A DNA stretch of 64,000 bases, from the NCBI RefSeq assembly GCF_900104925.1, contig NZ_LT629735.1, forward strand, positions 590,291 to 654,290, read 5' to 3'. The translations under genes were made by a program, and so were the position numbers. The notes beneath the pieces are model-generated. The model was not told where the DNA came from. It saw only the letters and a program-made list of their open reading frames with translations, and did no database searches. This DNA comes from Opitutus sp. GAS368. GTDB lineage: Bacteria > Verrucomicrobiota > Verrucomicrobiia > Opitutales > Opitutaceae. Position 1 is the stretch's first letter, and each line of letters opens with the position of its first letter. This document shows, piece after piece, positions 33,311 through 43,062 of the stretch.

Positions 33311-35265
33311 GTGACCTGGCCGTAAACACTGCGGGCGATCTCGCGGCGCCCACCCTGGACGTTGAACTCCGCGTGCTGCGCGTGCAGGAGGTTCTGGCCG
33401 GCAAGGGAGAACGCCCAGTCGGACGTGGGGTGCCAGCCGAGGCGCAGGTCCAGCTCCGTGTAGCCGGGCACGACCTGGTTGTTAATGGGCCCGACGTAAC
33501 GGGCGGTGGAATCGAACTCCCACCGGGAGGACAGATCGAACTGGGAACGCAGCGTCAGCTGGCGGTTCGGATCGCGGGCGATGTTCCGATCACTGGTGAG
33601 GTCGGTGTTGCCCGGCTGCCTTTCGGTGTGGACGCGCAGTTCGGTGTAACCGGCATGCAATCGCCAGGTATCCGTCACGCGCCACTCCATGGTCAGCTCC
33701 GCGCCGGAGGAGTGGCCGCGCAGGCCGCTGTTGCGCGCGATGGGGAACGCGGCGGGCGGATTCAGCGGCTCGAGGCTGCGCAGGTCATTGTAGTCGTTGT
33801 AGAATGTGGCCAGCGCCAGCGCGAGGCGGTCGGTGAGCGCCTGACGATAGCCGAGTTCCCACGCCACGAGCTTTTCCGAGACGACGCTGGGGCCGCCGGA
33901 GACGCGATACGGTGGCGTAGCGGGGGAGAAGAGATCACGATCGATTCGCGAGGGGGTGCGCACGGCCCGCGAGACGGCCGCCCAAAGGGTCCGGTTCTTC
34001 GCGGGTGTCCAGGCCGCCCGGATGCTCGGTTCCAGCTCGAAGCCCGTGTAATCGTTGTGCTCGAGCTTCGTCCCGAGCGTGAGATGCAAGCGGTCATCGT
34101 CCAGCGAGATGCTGTCCTGGACAAAGGTGCTGAACATCTGCCGGGTGACCTGGGGCGGCAGAAAGGCATTGGCGGGGGTGTTGATGACGCCGTCTTCGAC
34201 CACCCGGTAGCCGGCGCCCCAGGTGATATCATGGCGTCGACCCAGCGGAAACCGGTGTTGGAAATCAAAATCATAGGTGTCGAGGGTCTGGGTGAAGGAT
34301 GCCGGAATGATGCGGGAGGTGTGGTCGTAATAAACTTGGAAGCGCAGGTCGGAGTTCTCCGCCAGCGTGCGTGACCAGCGACCCAGCAGGTTGCGCCCCC
34401 AGGCGCCGATGTCATCGGGTCCCGTCCGGCCGAACCTTCCGTCGTAGGCATCGCCCTGCAGGGTGAACGTGGTGTCGGCGGCGCTTTCCCAATCCACGCG
34501 GAGGCCGCCCTGCCGCAGGCGCCACTCGTCGTTGCCGGGCTGGCCGTTGAGCTGGCGCGAATCGCCTTGCTCGAGCAGCTTGCCATAAACCCGGTAATAC
34601 ACGTTCGGCGCCAGCCTGCCGCCATATCGCACCGCGCCGTCACCGTGCAGGAAATCGCCGGCGCCGGTCGTGAGCAGACCGCCCTGGGTGTCCTTGGCGC
34701 TCTTGGTCGTGATGTTGATCACCCCGTTCACGGCATTGGCACCCCACTGGGTGGCGCCCGGCCCGCTGATGACCTCGATGCGGTCGAGGTCCTCCATCAA
34801 CGTGCTCTGCACGTCCCAGTAGACGCCGGCGTAGAGCGGCGTGTAGACGGTGCGACCGTCGATCAGCACGAGCATCTTGTCGGCGAAAACGTTGTTGAAT
34901 CCGCGCGCCGTGATCGCCCACTGGCGCGAATCGATCTGTGCGACCTCGAGGTTCGAGGCCAGGCGCAGCGCCTCGGGCAGGCTGCGGGCCCCGGCGCGCC
35001 GGACATCATCCGCGGTGATGACCTGGATGGCCGAGGCCGCCTCGAAAAGTTTTTCCGGATGCTTGGAAACCGAACTCACCTCGATGTCCATGAGCTCCTC
35101 GACGCTCAGCTTCTTGAGTTCGCTCGGCGCGGGCAGCGTTGGCTTGAGCTGCCCGCTGAGCGGGCCGGCGCAGGCCCACAATCCGACCGCCAGCAGCCAT
35201 GCGCGGCGCCAAGCCCCGGCCTGGCACGGCCTGACCCTGGAACTGGGGATCTGCGGGGCTGACAT
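33298..35265 (-). CDS. TonB-dependent receptor, YfiR-associated type
   Basis: 655 residues from the ATG at 35265; upstream in-frame residues are unlikely to be translated. A signal peptide is followed by the segment LKKLSVEELMDIEVSSVSKH, the plug domain (IQVITADDVRRAGARSLPEA, DRIEVISGPGATQWGANAVN) and a 22-strand barrel ending in Phe (GQVTWSF). First gene of an operon with YfiR and a CHASE8 kinase, suggesting that it takes part in signalling as well as uptake. Ligand unknown. Confidence 0.9.
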   Translation of the reverse strand: MSAPQIPSSRVRPCQAGAWRRAWLLAVGLWACAGPLSGQLKPTLPAPSELKKLSVEELMDIEVSSVSKHPEKLFEAASAIQVITADDVRRAGARSLPEALRLASNLEVAQIDSRQWAITARGFNNVFADKMLVLIDGRTVYTPLYAGVYWDVQSTLMEDLDRIEVISGPGATQWGANAVNGVINITTKSAKDTQGGLLTTGAGDFLHGDGAVRYGGRLAPNVYYRVYGKLLEQGDSRQLNGQPGNDEWRLRQGGLRVDWESAADTTFTLQGDAYDGRFGRTGPDDIGAWGRNLLGRWSRTLAENSDLRFQVYYDHTSRIIPASFTQTLDTYDFDFQHRFPLGRRHDITWGAGYRVVEDGVINTPANAFLPPQVTRQMFSTFVQDSISLDDDRLHLTLGTKLEHNDYTGFELEPSIRAAWTPAKNRTLWAAVSRAVRTPSRIDRDLFSPATPPYRVSGGPSVVSEKLVAWELGYRQALTDRLALALATFYNDYNDLRSLEPLNPPAAFPIARNSGLRGHSSGAELTMEWRVTDTWRLHAGYTELRVHTERQPGNTDLTSDRNIARDPNRQLTLRSQFDLSSRWEFDSTARYVGPINNQVVPGYTELDLRLGWHPTSDWAFSLAGQNLLHAQHAEFNVQGGRREIARSVYGQVTWSF

Positions 35266-35440
35266 CCGCCCTAAGCCAACCGAGGGCCCCGTCGAGGCAA
35301 GATTAAAGCCCGCGGGCGGCAGCGGGCTGGCGGGCGATTGGGGGGAAAATGCAAATGCTGTTGCAGCCCGGGTCCATCGAAGCAAACTGCGCGTTTCTGA
35401 TCCGAAAGTGCGGCCGCGCCGCATTGCCCGATATCACCAC

Positions 35441-36097
35441 ATGAGCGAAAGCCGGAAACGCATCTTCCTGGTCGATGACCACACTCTGGTCCGCGAATGG
35501 CTGCTGGCCCTGTTCCGGCAGGAGCCGGAATTCGAGATCGTCGGCCAGGCCGATTCCGCCGCCACCGCCCTCTCCGGTATCATGGCGCTGAAGGCCGAAC
35601 TCGCGATCGTGGACCTTTCGTTGAAAAGCGGCTCCGGGCTCGATCTCATCAAGGATCTGCGCCTCCAGAGCCCCACCACGCAGGTCGTGGTGCTGTCCAT
35701 GCATGAGGAGATCTATTTCGTGGAACGGGCCTTCCGCGCCGGGGCGCGCGGCTACGTGACCAAGCGCGACTCGACCAGCGGCATCATGGAGGCCATCCGC
35801 GCCGTGCTGGCTGGCCAGATCTATGCCCGCCCTGAGACTCTCGCTCTTCTTACGGCCCGCATGGTTGGGCACACATCCGACCAGCCGGTCGGCGTGGTCG
35901 AACAGCTGAGCGACCGCGAGATGGAGGTATTTCGCCGCTTGGGCGAAGGTCAGGCCACCCGTAAGATTGCCACGGAGATGGGTTTAAGCATGAAGACGGT
36001 GCAGGCCTACAGTGCCCGGATCAAGGACAAGCTCGGCCTGGCCAACGCCAGCGAACTGATGCGCGAGGCCGTGCGTTGGGCGGCCAGCCGGCAGTGA
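35441..36097 (+). CDS. NarL/LuxR-type response regulator
   Basis: 218 residues from the ATG at 35441. The receiver has acidic pair DD (12-13), phospho-acceptor D58 in LAIVDLSLKSG and Lys in GYVTKRDS. The C-terminal LuxR-type HTH reads LSDREMEVFRRLGEGQATRK followed by IATEMGLSMKTVQAYSARIK. It is divergent from the TonB receptor operon with 175 bases between the starts, so it may control that operon. Kinase partner uncertain. Confidence 0.93.
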   Translation: MSESRKRIFLVDDHTLVREWLLALFRQEPEFEIVGQADSAATALSGIMALKAELAIVDLSLKSGSGLDLIKDLRLQSPTTQVVVLSMHEEIYFVERAFRAGARGYVTKRDSTSGIMEAIRAVLAGQIYARPETLALLTARMVGHTSDQPVGVVEQLSDREMEVFRRLGEGQATRKIATEMGLSMKTVQAYSARIKDKLGLANASELMREAVRWAASRQ

Positions 36098-36179
36098 TCC
36101 GCCGCCTGCTCCAGTAGGGCGGCGTCCTATACTGGAAACGGGTGCTACCCCGCAGCAATTACCCCGGAAAAGGAGTAAA

Positions 36180-37370
36180 GTGTGCAAGCCGCTCTCCATG
36201 CGGCTCCCCGATTGTAACCCAGATGGTAAAGCGGGGCTTCAAATCATCCTTCTTCCCTTTCCCGCAGTGCCTCCTCCTCCCCGCTACGATTCCGCCCATC
36301 CGTTGTCGGAAACCCAGCCCCAAAGGCGCATCCTGCATGTGGTTTTTTCGTCCCGCATCGCCGGCTCCGAGCGTTACTGTCTTGATCTTGCGAACCGCCA
36401 GGCCGCGCTGGGTCATGAGGTGCATGTGGCGGGCATGAGCCGCTCACCCTTGGCGGCAGCGCTGGCGCCGGGTGTCACTTTTCATGGTTTCGGCCTCTTC
36501 TTCCGGGGCCTGCGCCTGCGCCGGTTGGTGATGCGCCTCCAGCCCGAAGTCTGCCACGGTCATCTGAGCGCCGCGTGCAAGGCGCTCGGCCGCCTGCCGG
36601 CCCGGTTCCATACGGTGGCCACCCTGCATGTGGGCTACAAGCCTCGCCAGCATTCCCGGCTCGGCGGGCTGATCTGCGTCAACGGCGCGCAAGGCGGCCG
36701 CCTGACCGGCTATCGCGGCCTGGCCCGGACCATTCCCAACTGGTTGCCGGAGCGCGGCACCGCCTTGTCGGCTCCTGGCTTCCGGGAAAAGCTCGGCCTG
36801 AGTGCCGGCACCTTCCTGGTCGGTGCCGTCGGCCGGCTGCATCCCAGCAAAGGCATGGATGTGCTCATCTCCGCTTTCCGGGCCGCGGCCCCGGCGCACG
36901 CCGCCCTCGTGATTCTCGGCGAGGGTCCCCAGCGGGCGGAATTGGAAACACTGCGCGCCGGTGACCCCCGGATCCACCTGCCGGGTTACTGTGCCGAGGT
37001 GCATGACTGCCTGCGCGAGATCGATCTTTTTGTTTCCCCCTCGCGGGAGGAATCATTCGGCCTCGCGATCGTCGAAGCCATGGGCGCCGGGGTGCCGATT
37101 GTGGCCACCGCCGCCGAGGGTCCCGCCGAGTTCCTCCGCAACCAACCGGTCGCGCTGGTCGAGCCGGGCTCCATCACCGCGCTGAGCGCGGAACTGTCGG
37201 CCGCCGCCGAACGTTTCCAAGCCGGCGCGCTGCCCCGCCAGACCTACGATCTCAGCGTCTTTGATCCCACGGTGCGCGTAGCCAACGTCATGGATTTTTA
37301 CCGCACGGTGATCGAAGCGCAACCGCAGGCCGCCTCCCGGACCTGGACCACCGCTCCGGCGGGTGCATGA
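36180..37370 (+). CDS. glycosyltransferase family 4 protein
   Basis: 396 residues. The GTG at 36180 is chosen because AAAAGGAG lies seven to eight bases upstream. The GT-B fold is visible: RILHVVFSSRIAGSERYCLD at the start of the acceptor domain, and FLVGAVGRLHPSKGMDVLIS, LVILGEGPQRAEL and SPSREESFGLAIVEAMGAGV (the EX7E nucleotide-sugar motif) in the donor domain. It probably adds a sugar to lipopolysaccharide or a similar glycan. It overlaps the next gene by four bases (ATGA, 37367-37370), so the two act together. Confidence 0.9.
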   Translation: MCKPLSMRLPDCNPDGKAGLQIILLPFPAVPPPPRYDSAHPLSETQPQRRILHVVFSSRIAGSERYCLDLANRQAALGHEVHVAGMSRSPLAAALAPGVTFHGFGLFFRGLRLRRLVMRLQPEVCHGHLSAACKALGRLPARFHTVATLHVGYKPRQHSRLGGLICVNGAQGGRLTGYRGLARTIPNWLPERGTALSAPGFREKLGLSAGTFLVGAVGRLHPSKGMDVLISAFRAAAPAHAALVILGEGPQRAELETLRAGDPRIHLPGYCAEVHDCLREIDLFVSPSREESFGLAIVEAMGAGVPIVATAAEGPAEFLRNQPVALVEPGSITALSAELSAAAERFQAGALPRQTYDLSVFDPTVRVANVMDFYRTVIEAQPQAASRTWTTAPAGA

Positions 37371-38311
37371 TCCGTCCGCCTTCCAGCGATTTCTGGCAGG
37401 CCGGAATCGTGCAGGCTCCGATCACTGCGTTCCTGCAATCGCCCGCCCCCGCCGGGATCAGCGGAAAAGTCACCTGGTTGCCCGACCCCGGACCGTGGCG
37501 TTACCTCGCCGACCCGTTCGGCCTGCAACGCAACGGCGCCACCCATGTGTTTGTCGAGGCCTTCGATTACCGCACCAAGCACGCGGCGATCGAGCACCAC
37601 GAATTCGGCCCGGATCTCGCCTGGCGCGGCAAGGCCACGGTGCTCAGTCGTCCGTTTCACCTCTCCTATCCCTACATCATCGAGCATGACGGCGAGGTCT
37701 TCATGATCCCCGAGAGCCAGCGGGCGGGCGAGATCGCGCTTTACCGCGCCCGGGATTTTCCGCGCCAATGGGTGCGGGAGACCGCCCTGCTGGCGGGCAT
37801 CCCCGGCGCCGAGGCCTCCGTGCTGCACCACGAGGGCCGCTGGTGGATGTTCTTCACCGTGGTCGGCCCGCAGGCCCGGGATCAGCGCGAATTGCATGTC
37901 GCCTATGCGGACAAGCTGACGGGCCCCTGGCAATTGCACCCGCAAAACCCCGTGCGCCAGGATCGGCGCGGAGCCCGCCCGGGCGGCACGCCCTTCTTCA
38001 CCCGCGACGGCGGCGTCATCCTGCCGGTGCAGGACTGCGGCCGGACCTATGGCGGATCCTTGCGCCTGCTCCGGTTCACGACGCTGACGCCGGAGCACAT
38101 CGCCATCGAGCGGCTGGGCCCCGAGCTCACCGGCGATCTCTTTTCCCCCACCCACCAGGACGGCTGCCACACGCTGGCCCAATGCGGCGAGCTGACCCTG
38201 ATCGACACCAAGCGCACCGTGCGAACCTGGGCCCGCCACAAGATCAACCTGCAGCGGCACATGGCGCAAATGGGCCTCGGCTACGTCGGCCGCCCGCGGC
38301 AGGACAGTTGA
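37367..38311 (+). CDS. beta-propeller protein, GINT1 N-terminal/GH43-like
   Basis: 314 residues. Repeated propeller blades begin YLADPFGLQRNGATHVFVEA, HLSYPYIIEHDGEVFMIPES, ASVLHHEGRWWMFFTVVG and GGTPFFTRDGGVILPVQDCG. ADPF, HLSYP and MIPES are characteristic of the domain found at the N-terminus of plant glucosamine inositolphosphorylceramide transferase 1, and in bacteria beside sugar-modifying enzymes. Translational coupling to a glycosyltransferase suggests a role in glycan assembly. Enzymatic activity is not established. Confidence 0.75.
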   Translation: MIRPPSSDFWQAGIVQAPITAFLQSPAPAGISGKVTWLPDPGPWRYLADPFGLQRNGATHVFVEAFDYRTKHAAIEHHEFGPDLAWRGKATVLSRPFHLSYPYIIEHDGEVFMIPESQRAGEIALYRARDFPRQWVRETALLAGIPGAEASVLHHEGRWWMFFTVVGPQARDQRELHVAYADKLTGPWQLHPQNPVRQDRRGARPGGTPFFTRDGGVILPVQDCGRTYGGSLRLLRFTTLTPEHIAIERLGPELTGDLFSPTHQDGCHTLAQCGELTLIDTKRTVRTWARHKINLQRHMAQMGLGYVGRPRQDS

Positions 38312-38318
38312 GCCGATC

Positions 38319-39371
38319 TCAGCCCCCGGCCGGCGACTGGACCCCGAGCTTTTGCGCCCAAGGCGCGAGCGCCGGCATGATGGTGGGATAAAGTTCGACG
38401 CCCTGCGCCAGCTGTTCGGCGCGACGCCGCAAGCCGGACTCGCCCGGCAGGCGCACGCGCTCGAAACCCGGGCGCGGCGGGGTGGCCCGGCACGCGGCCA
38501 CTACGTGCTCCGTCTGGCGCACGAAATCCTCCCGGCCGCCGAACAGGGCCGGATTGATCACCTGGAGAAAGACATTCGCCATCCAACCCTCGGGCCGGTC
38601 GGCGCGACCGAAGCCGGCCAGCCCGCCGGTCAGCGCCTCGACGAGCAAGCCGAGGGCGTAGCCCTTGTGGCCGTGGTCGGCTCCGCCCATCGGCATGATG
38701 GCGCCGGGAGGAGTTGCGAACACGGCGGCGGGATCGTTGGTCGGATGGCCCGCGCCATCGACAAACCACTGCCCGGAAAGCTTGCGGCCCTCGTTCGCCG
38801 CCCGGCGCGTCATCGCATTGGTCGTGATGCCCATCGAGACATCCAGCATGACCGGCTCGCCCTCGGTCGGCCACGCGGCGGCGAGCGGGTTCGGCGTCAT
38901 CACGGCACGGCGCCCGCCATGCGGCGCCACGCCTTTCGCCGCCGGGTCGGAGCAAGTCAGGATGACCATCAGGCCCTGTTCGGCCACGCGTTGCAGGTAG
39001 GCGGCGAGGCAGGCGATATGATGGCTGCGGCGGATGACCACGGTGCACGTGCCGTTCTGCCGGGCCCGGGGAACCGCGACATCCAACGCTCGAGTCACGA
39101 GCCACGGACCGGGCAGGCGGTTGCCGTCCCAGGTGACGGCCGCGGGAAAATCCGCGATGACGCGCGGTTCGCCGGTCTTGGTCATGACACCTTTCTCAAG
39201 ATCGGCAAGGTAGCCGGCGAGCAGCGCCAGCCCGTGGGTGTTGTGTCCCAGCAAGTCTCCCTCGAGGAGAATATCCGCGACTATGGTCGCCTTGTCCTTG
39301 TCCAGTCCGGCGCGCACGAGCAAGGCGCAGGCAAACGCTCCGAGTTCCGTGGCGTGATAGCGGTCGGGCAT
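38319..39371 (-). CDS. Ldh2-family malate/lactate-type dehydrogenase
   Basis: 350 residues, the NAD(P)-dependent Ldh_2 fold (distinct from Rossmann dehydrogenases). Key family segments are GDLLGHNTHGLALLAGYL with the catalytic-region His, SHHIACLAAYLQRVAEQGL, MTPNPLAAAWPTEGEP and GADHGHKGYALGLLVEALTG. Members oxidise malate, sulfolactate, ureidoglycolate or similar 2-hydroxy acids; the substrate cannot be fixed here. It converges with the beta-propeller gene and is divergent from the large TonB receptor. Confidence 0.88.
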   Translation of the reverse strand: MPDRYHATELGAFACALLVRAGLDKDKATIVADILLEGDLLGHNTHGLALLAGYLADLEKGVMTKTGEPRVIADFPAAVTWDGNRLPGPWLVTRALDVAVPRARQNGTCTVVIRRSHHIACLAAYLQRVAEQGLMVILTCSDPAAKGVAPHGGRRAVMTPNPLAAAWPTEGEPVMLDVSMGITTNAMTRRAANEGRKLSGQWFVDGAGHPTNDPAAVFATPPGAIMPMGGADHGHKGYALGLLVEALTGGLAGFGRADRPEGWMANVFLQVINPALFGGREDFVRQTEHVVAACRATPPRPGFERVRLPGESGLRRRAEQLAQGVELYPTIMPALAPWAQKLGVQSPAGG

Positions 39372-39509
39372 GAGCCGGGAGACTTGCGATCATCCCGCGT
39401 GTTGCCGAGTCCTTTTCACCTCCTGCCCGGCTGGCTTAACGGCAAAAGCAACGGTCCGTTTGTGTCGGCCGCCCCGGGCTGAGACTGAAGTATCCGCTTT
39501 CTTCCACAC

Positions 39510-39529
39510 CCGGTTATAATCGTAACCGG
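39510..39529. promoter_or_regulatory. palindromic operator candidate before the TonB receptor
   Basis: CCGGTTA, six bases, TAACCGG: a perfect 7-bp inverted repeat centred 30 bases before the receptor start at 39550. Its size and position suit a repressor site such as that of a LacI-type regulator. No regulator gene lies beside it. Confidence 0.45.
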
Positions 39530-39549
39530 AAACCCCCCACCCACCTGAC

Positions 39550-42500
39550 ATGACTGAGCCAGCCTTGTGCGTTGGTTTGCTTAACTGTTCAAGCAAACGC
39601 CTGTCTCGCGCCCTCCCGGGTCCGCTTTGTTACCGCCTGTTGATCACCCTCGTTGCCACCCTGCTGGCGGCCCCCCATCTGCCCGCCCAAGCCGCCGGCA
39701 CCGGCGTGATCGAAGGCCGGGTCCAGAATGCTGTCACCGGCGACAACCTGAACAACGCCCGGGTCTCCGTGCGGGGCACCAACGCGGTGGCCCTGACCGA
39801 CGAGGCGGGTTACTATCGCCTCGCCGGCGTCCCGGCCGGCGATGTCGGCCTGCGGGTGTTCTTCACCGGCCTGGACGAACAGGAGATCAAGGTCACGGTT
39901 ACCGCCGGCGGGACGCAGACCGCCGATTTCAAGCTCACCAGCGTGGCCCGCTACGGCCGGGACGCTGACACCATGAAGCTCGACAAATACGTCGTGCAGG
40001 CCACCAAGGAGACCAACGCCGCCGCCATCGCGGTCAACGAGCAGCGCATCGCGCTCGGCCAGAAGAGCGTGGTCTCCGCCGACCAGTTCGGCACCATCCC
40101 CGACGCCAACCCCGGCGAGCTCATGAAATGGCTGCCGGGCGTCAGCGTGGAATACTTCGCCAACAACATCGTCGGCGTCAGTGTCCGCGGTCTCGATGCG
40201 GTCAACACGGAGATCCGCTTTGACGGCATGCCGCAGGCCTCCGCCTCCACCACCACGCTGGGCACCAGCTCGCGCGACCGCAATTTCGAGATGTTGGGTT
40301 CCTCCTCGGCCGACATCGCCCGGGTCGAAATTCGTAAACTCCGAACGCCCGAGGACAGTGCCAACGCCCTGGGCGGTTCGATCAACCTCATCCGCCGCAC
40401 CGCCTTTGAATACAACAAAAGCGTCTTCACCTACAACGCCCTCTTTTCGTCCGACTTTGAAACGTTCGGCCTGAGTGAACGCGACGGCCCGCGCGATACA
40501 AAGATCGTCGGTTGGCGGCCCAACCTCAAGCTCACCTGGACCGACCCGGTCTCGAAGACCTTCGGCTATGCCATCACAGTGAACCACAACGATTCGCTCT
40601 CCCAGGTGCATTGGTCCTTCCCGACGGTGAACTTCGGCAATGCCGACCAGGCCGCCGCCGCCCAGGCCCGCGTCGCCGCCGGCCTGCCGCTCACGACCGC
40701 CAGCGTCTACAACCCGCAGTTCCGCACGGAGGGTCTGCACGACAACCCGAAGCAGGACATCACCGACAGTGCCTCGGTGAAGTTTGACTGGCGCCCGACG
40801 AGCGAACTCAAGCTTTCCTACTCCCTCAGCGGCGGCCGCTACCAGGAGCGCGCCGGCGACGATGTCCGCGTCAACTGGAACACGGGCGGCCCTTCGTCCA
40901 GTGTCACCGACGCCGTGCTCAACACCCCCCTCGGCCAGCCGGGCACCAACGACCAGCACTCGGTTTACGGCGTCCTCGGCGCCGGCAACTATGTGTATGA
41001 CCTGCGCGAGGCCTGGCGCAACGGCATCAAGAACACCCTCGCCAACGTCCTCTCCGCCGAGTGGCGCCACGGGGACTGGACGCTCAGCGCCGCCGGCTCG
41101 TATTCGACCTCCAAACATGTCCTCCGCGACACCGCCGACGGGTTCTTCGGGAGCACCACCCTCAGCGGCAGCACCCTGCCCAACACCGGCATCGGGTCCG
41201 GCACCGCCAATCCCCAAAAAATCACGGTCAACCTGCTCAACCGCGATTTCACCAACGCCCAGACGATCAACGCCTACACCTACACGACCGGCGACACCGC
41301 GGTCGGCGCCCCGATCAACTGGCAGGATCTGAAGAATTCATATATCGGCGGCGCCGTTTCGCGCCCCGGCTCTTCCCACGAGAGCATCGGCGCCCTGCGC
41401 TTCTGGGCCAAGCGCAGCTTCACGCTCGGGCGAAACCCCTTCAACGTGCGGGTCGGTTTCGACTACGACGAGCAGTATCGCAATGTGCAGCAATACGACG
41501 CGAAACTTTGGACCTTCGTCGGGGCCGACCATATCGCCGGCACGGCGGATGACAACGCGGCCCAGATCGCCGCCGTCAACGTCGCTCCCCGGCGCGATGC
41601 CTACTACAACTTTCCCGCCGTGCCGCGCCTCAGCATGCGGCAGCTCTACAACCTCTACGTCGCCCACCCCGACTGGTTCGTCTACCGCGACGCCGAGTCT
41701 TACAAGCTTTCGAACCAGGAGCCCTACGAGATCCTGGAGAAAAAGACGGCCCCGTGGATCGAGTTCACCGGCACGCTGCTCGACAACCGCCTCAGCTACA
41801 TCGGCGGGGTGCGCTACGAGAAGGCCGCGGCTTCGGGCCTCTTCGCGCTCGATCATGGTTCGCGCTACGTCACCAACCTCGGCCTGGTTGACGGCACCCT
41901 CGCCGGCAACATGGCGCGCTATGTCCGCAAGGGCGGAAGCGGCCACGGTGCCAACGACGGCTATTTCCCCAGTTTCGAGGCCAACTACAACCTCCGGGAG
42001 AACCTCATCCTCCGCATCGGCTACGCGGGGACCAAGGCCGACAACCGCTTCACGCGCTCGATCATCCCCTCCGGCACCTCCACGATCGACCTCAATCCGG
42101 TCACGTCCGGTCCGTTCTCCGGCATCGCCCTCGGCACGGTGAATCGCTCCAACCCCAATCTGAAGCCCTGGACCGCGGACAACTACGAGGCGCACCTCGA
42201 ATATTACAGCGCGCAGGGCGGCGTCATGAGCATCGGCGGCTACCTCAAGGAAATCAAGGATGTGCAGGTCCAGCAGACCATCCTGCTCGACACCCCCGCG
42301 AAACTGGCCGAGTTGGATCTGGATCCGTCGTATCTCAATTTCCAGTCCGCCACCTGGGTCAACCAGGGCGACGGCGAGATCTCGGGCCTCGAAGCCGAAA
42401 TGCGCCAGCCGCTCGACGCCTGGCTGCCGGGCTTCCTCCGCGGTCTCACTTTCACCGGCAGCGCCAATGTCAGCCACCTGGCGAAATTCGGCTATCTTCA

Positions 42501-42888
42501 CGGCGGCCCCGGCAACGTCGGCACGGACTTCCAGAATTTCTACGAGAAGCAGTTCAAGGCCAACGCCGGCTACCAGCGCGGCAAACTCGGCGCCAACATC
42601 GGCGCCATTTATTACGGCCGCGTCTTCCGTCAGAGCGATGGCATTGCCGCCTCGGCGACCAACCCCGCCATCATCGGCTACCGCTACTATCCGCCCTACA
42701 CGACCGTGGATTTCAACCTCGAGTATGCTGTGACCCGCTGGGCCAAGCTCTTTATCTCGGGGCGCAACGTCACGAACGCGCAAAAGACCCGCTACCGCGT
42801 GGTGCAAGGCGCCCCGGCGTGGAGCGACTTCCAGATCGCGAACAGCCTCGGCGCCCAGTATACGGCCGGCATCACCGGCTCGTTCTAG
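39550..42888 (+). CDS. large TonB-dependent receptor with carboxypeptidase-like N-terminal domain
   Basis: 1112 residues. After a signal peptide (to about residue 50) comes a carboxypeptidase-regulatory-like beta-sandwich (GVIEGRVQNAVTGDNLNNAR, DEAGYYRLAGVPAGDVGLRV). Then a TonB-box-like KYVVQATKE, a plug (PDANPGELMKWLPGVSVEYF, SVRGLDAVNTEIRFDGMPQA) and a barrel ending in AGITGSF. Receptors of this type are used in this phylum to import oligosaccharides or other large nutrients. It stands alone, after a palindromic site and before a terminator; the ligand is unknown. Confidence 0.92.
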   Translation: MTEPALCVGLLNCSSKRLSRALPGPLCYRLLITLVATLLAAPHLPAQAAGTGVIEGRVQNAVTGDNLNNARVSVRGTNAVALTDEAGYYRLAGVPAGDVGLRVFFTGLDEQEIKVTVTAGGTQTADFKLTSVARYGRDADTMKLDKYVVQATKETNAAAIAVNEQRIALGQKSVVSADQFGTIPDANPGELMKWLPGVSVEYFANNIVGVSVRGLDAVNTEIRFDGMPQASASTTTLGTSSRDRNFEMLGSSSADIARVEIRKLRTPEDSANALGGSINLIRRTAFEYNKSVFTYNALFSSDFETFGLSERDGPRDTKIVGWRPNLKLTWTDPVSKTFGYAITVNHNDSLSQVHWSFPTVNFGNADQAAAAQARVAAGLPLTTASVYNPQFRTEGLHDNPKQDITDSASVKFDWRPTSELKLSYSLSGGRYQERAGDDVRVNWNTGGPSSSVTDAVLNTPLGQPGTNDQHSVYGVLGAGNYVYDLREAWRNGIKNTLANVLSAEWRHGDWTLSAAGSYSTSKHVLRDTADGFFGSTTLSGSTLPNTGIGSGTANPQKITVNLLNRDFTNAQTINAYTYTTGDTAVGAPINWQDLKNSYIGGAVSRPGSSHESIGALRFWAKRSFTLGRNPFNVRVGFDYDEQYRNVQQYDAKLWTFVGADHIAGTADDNAAQIAAVNVAPRRDAYYNFPAVPRLSMRQLYNLYVAHPDWFVYRDAESYKLSNQEPYEILEKKTAPWIEFTGTLLDNRLSYIGGVRYEKAAASGLFALDHGSRYVTNLGLVDGTLAGNMARYVRKGGSGHGANDGYFPSFEANYNLRENLILRIGYAGTKADNRFTRSIIPSGTSTIDLNPVTSGPFSGIALGTVNRSNPNLKPWTADNYEAHLEYYSAQGGVMSIGGYLKEIKDVQVQQTILLDTPAKLAELDLDPSYLNFQSATWVNQGDGEISGLEAEMRQPLDAWLPGFLRGLTFTGSANVSHLAKFGYLHGGPGNVGTDFQNFYEKQFKANAGYQRGKLGANIGAIYYGRVFRQSDGIAASATNPAIIGYRYYPPYTTVDFNLEYAVTRWAKLFISGRNVTNAQKTRYRVVQGAPAWSDFQIANSLGAQYTAGITGSF

Positions 42889-42913
42889 GCCCGCGCGTCA
42901 TCCCGTCGCCTTC

Positions 42914-42949
42914 AAGCCGGCTCGCTCCCGCGCGACCGGCTTTGCTTTC
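42914..42949 (+). terminator. rho-independent terminator of the TonB receptor gene
   Basis: AAGCCGG...CCGGCTT stem with internal CGC pairing, followed by TTGCTTTC, 26 bases after the stop. Confidence 0.65.
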
Positions 42950-43062
42950 ACTTCTTCGAAGTCGCCGGGCGGGACCTCTAACCCTGTCCTTGGAGCAACA
43001 AGGGCCCAGCTTCTGCTCGGCCGCGGTCGACCGGGAGGAAGCCCTCCACGCCAGCCAGGCGA

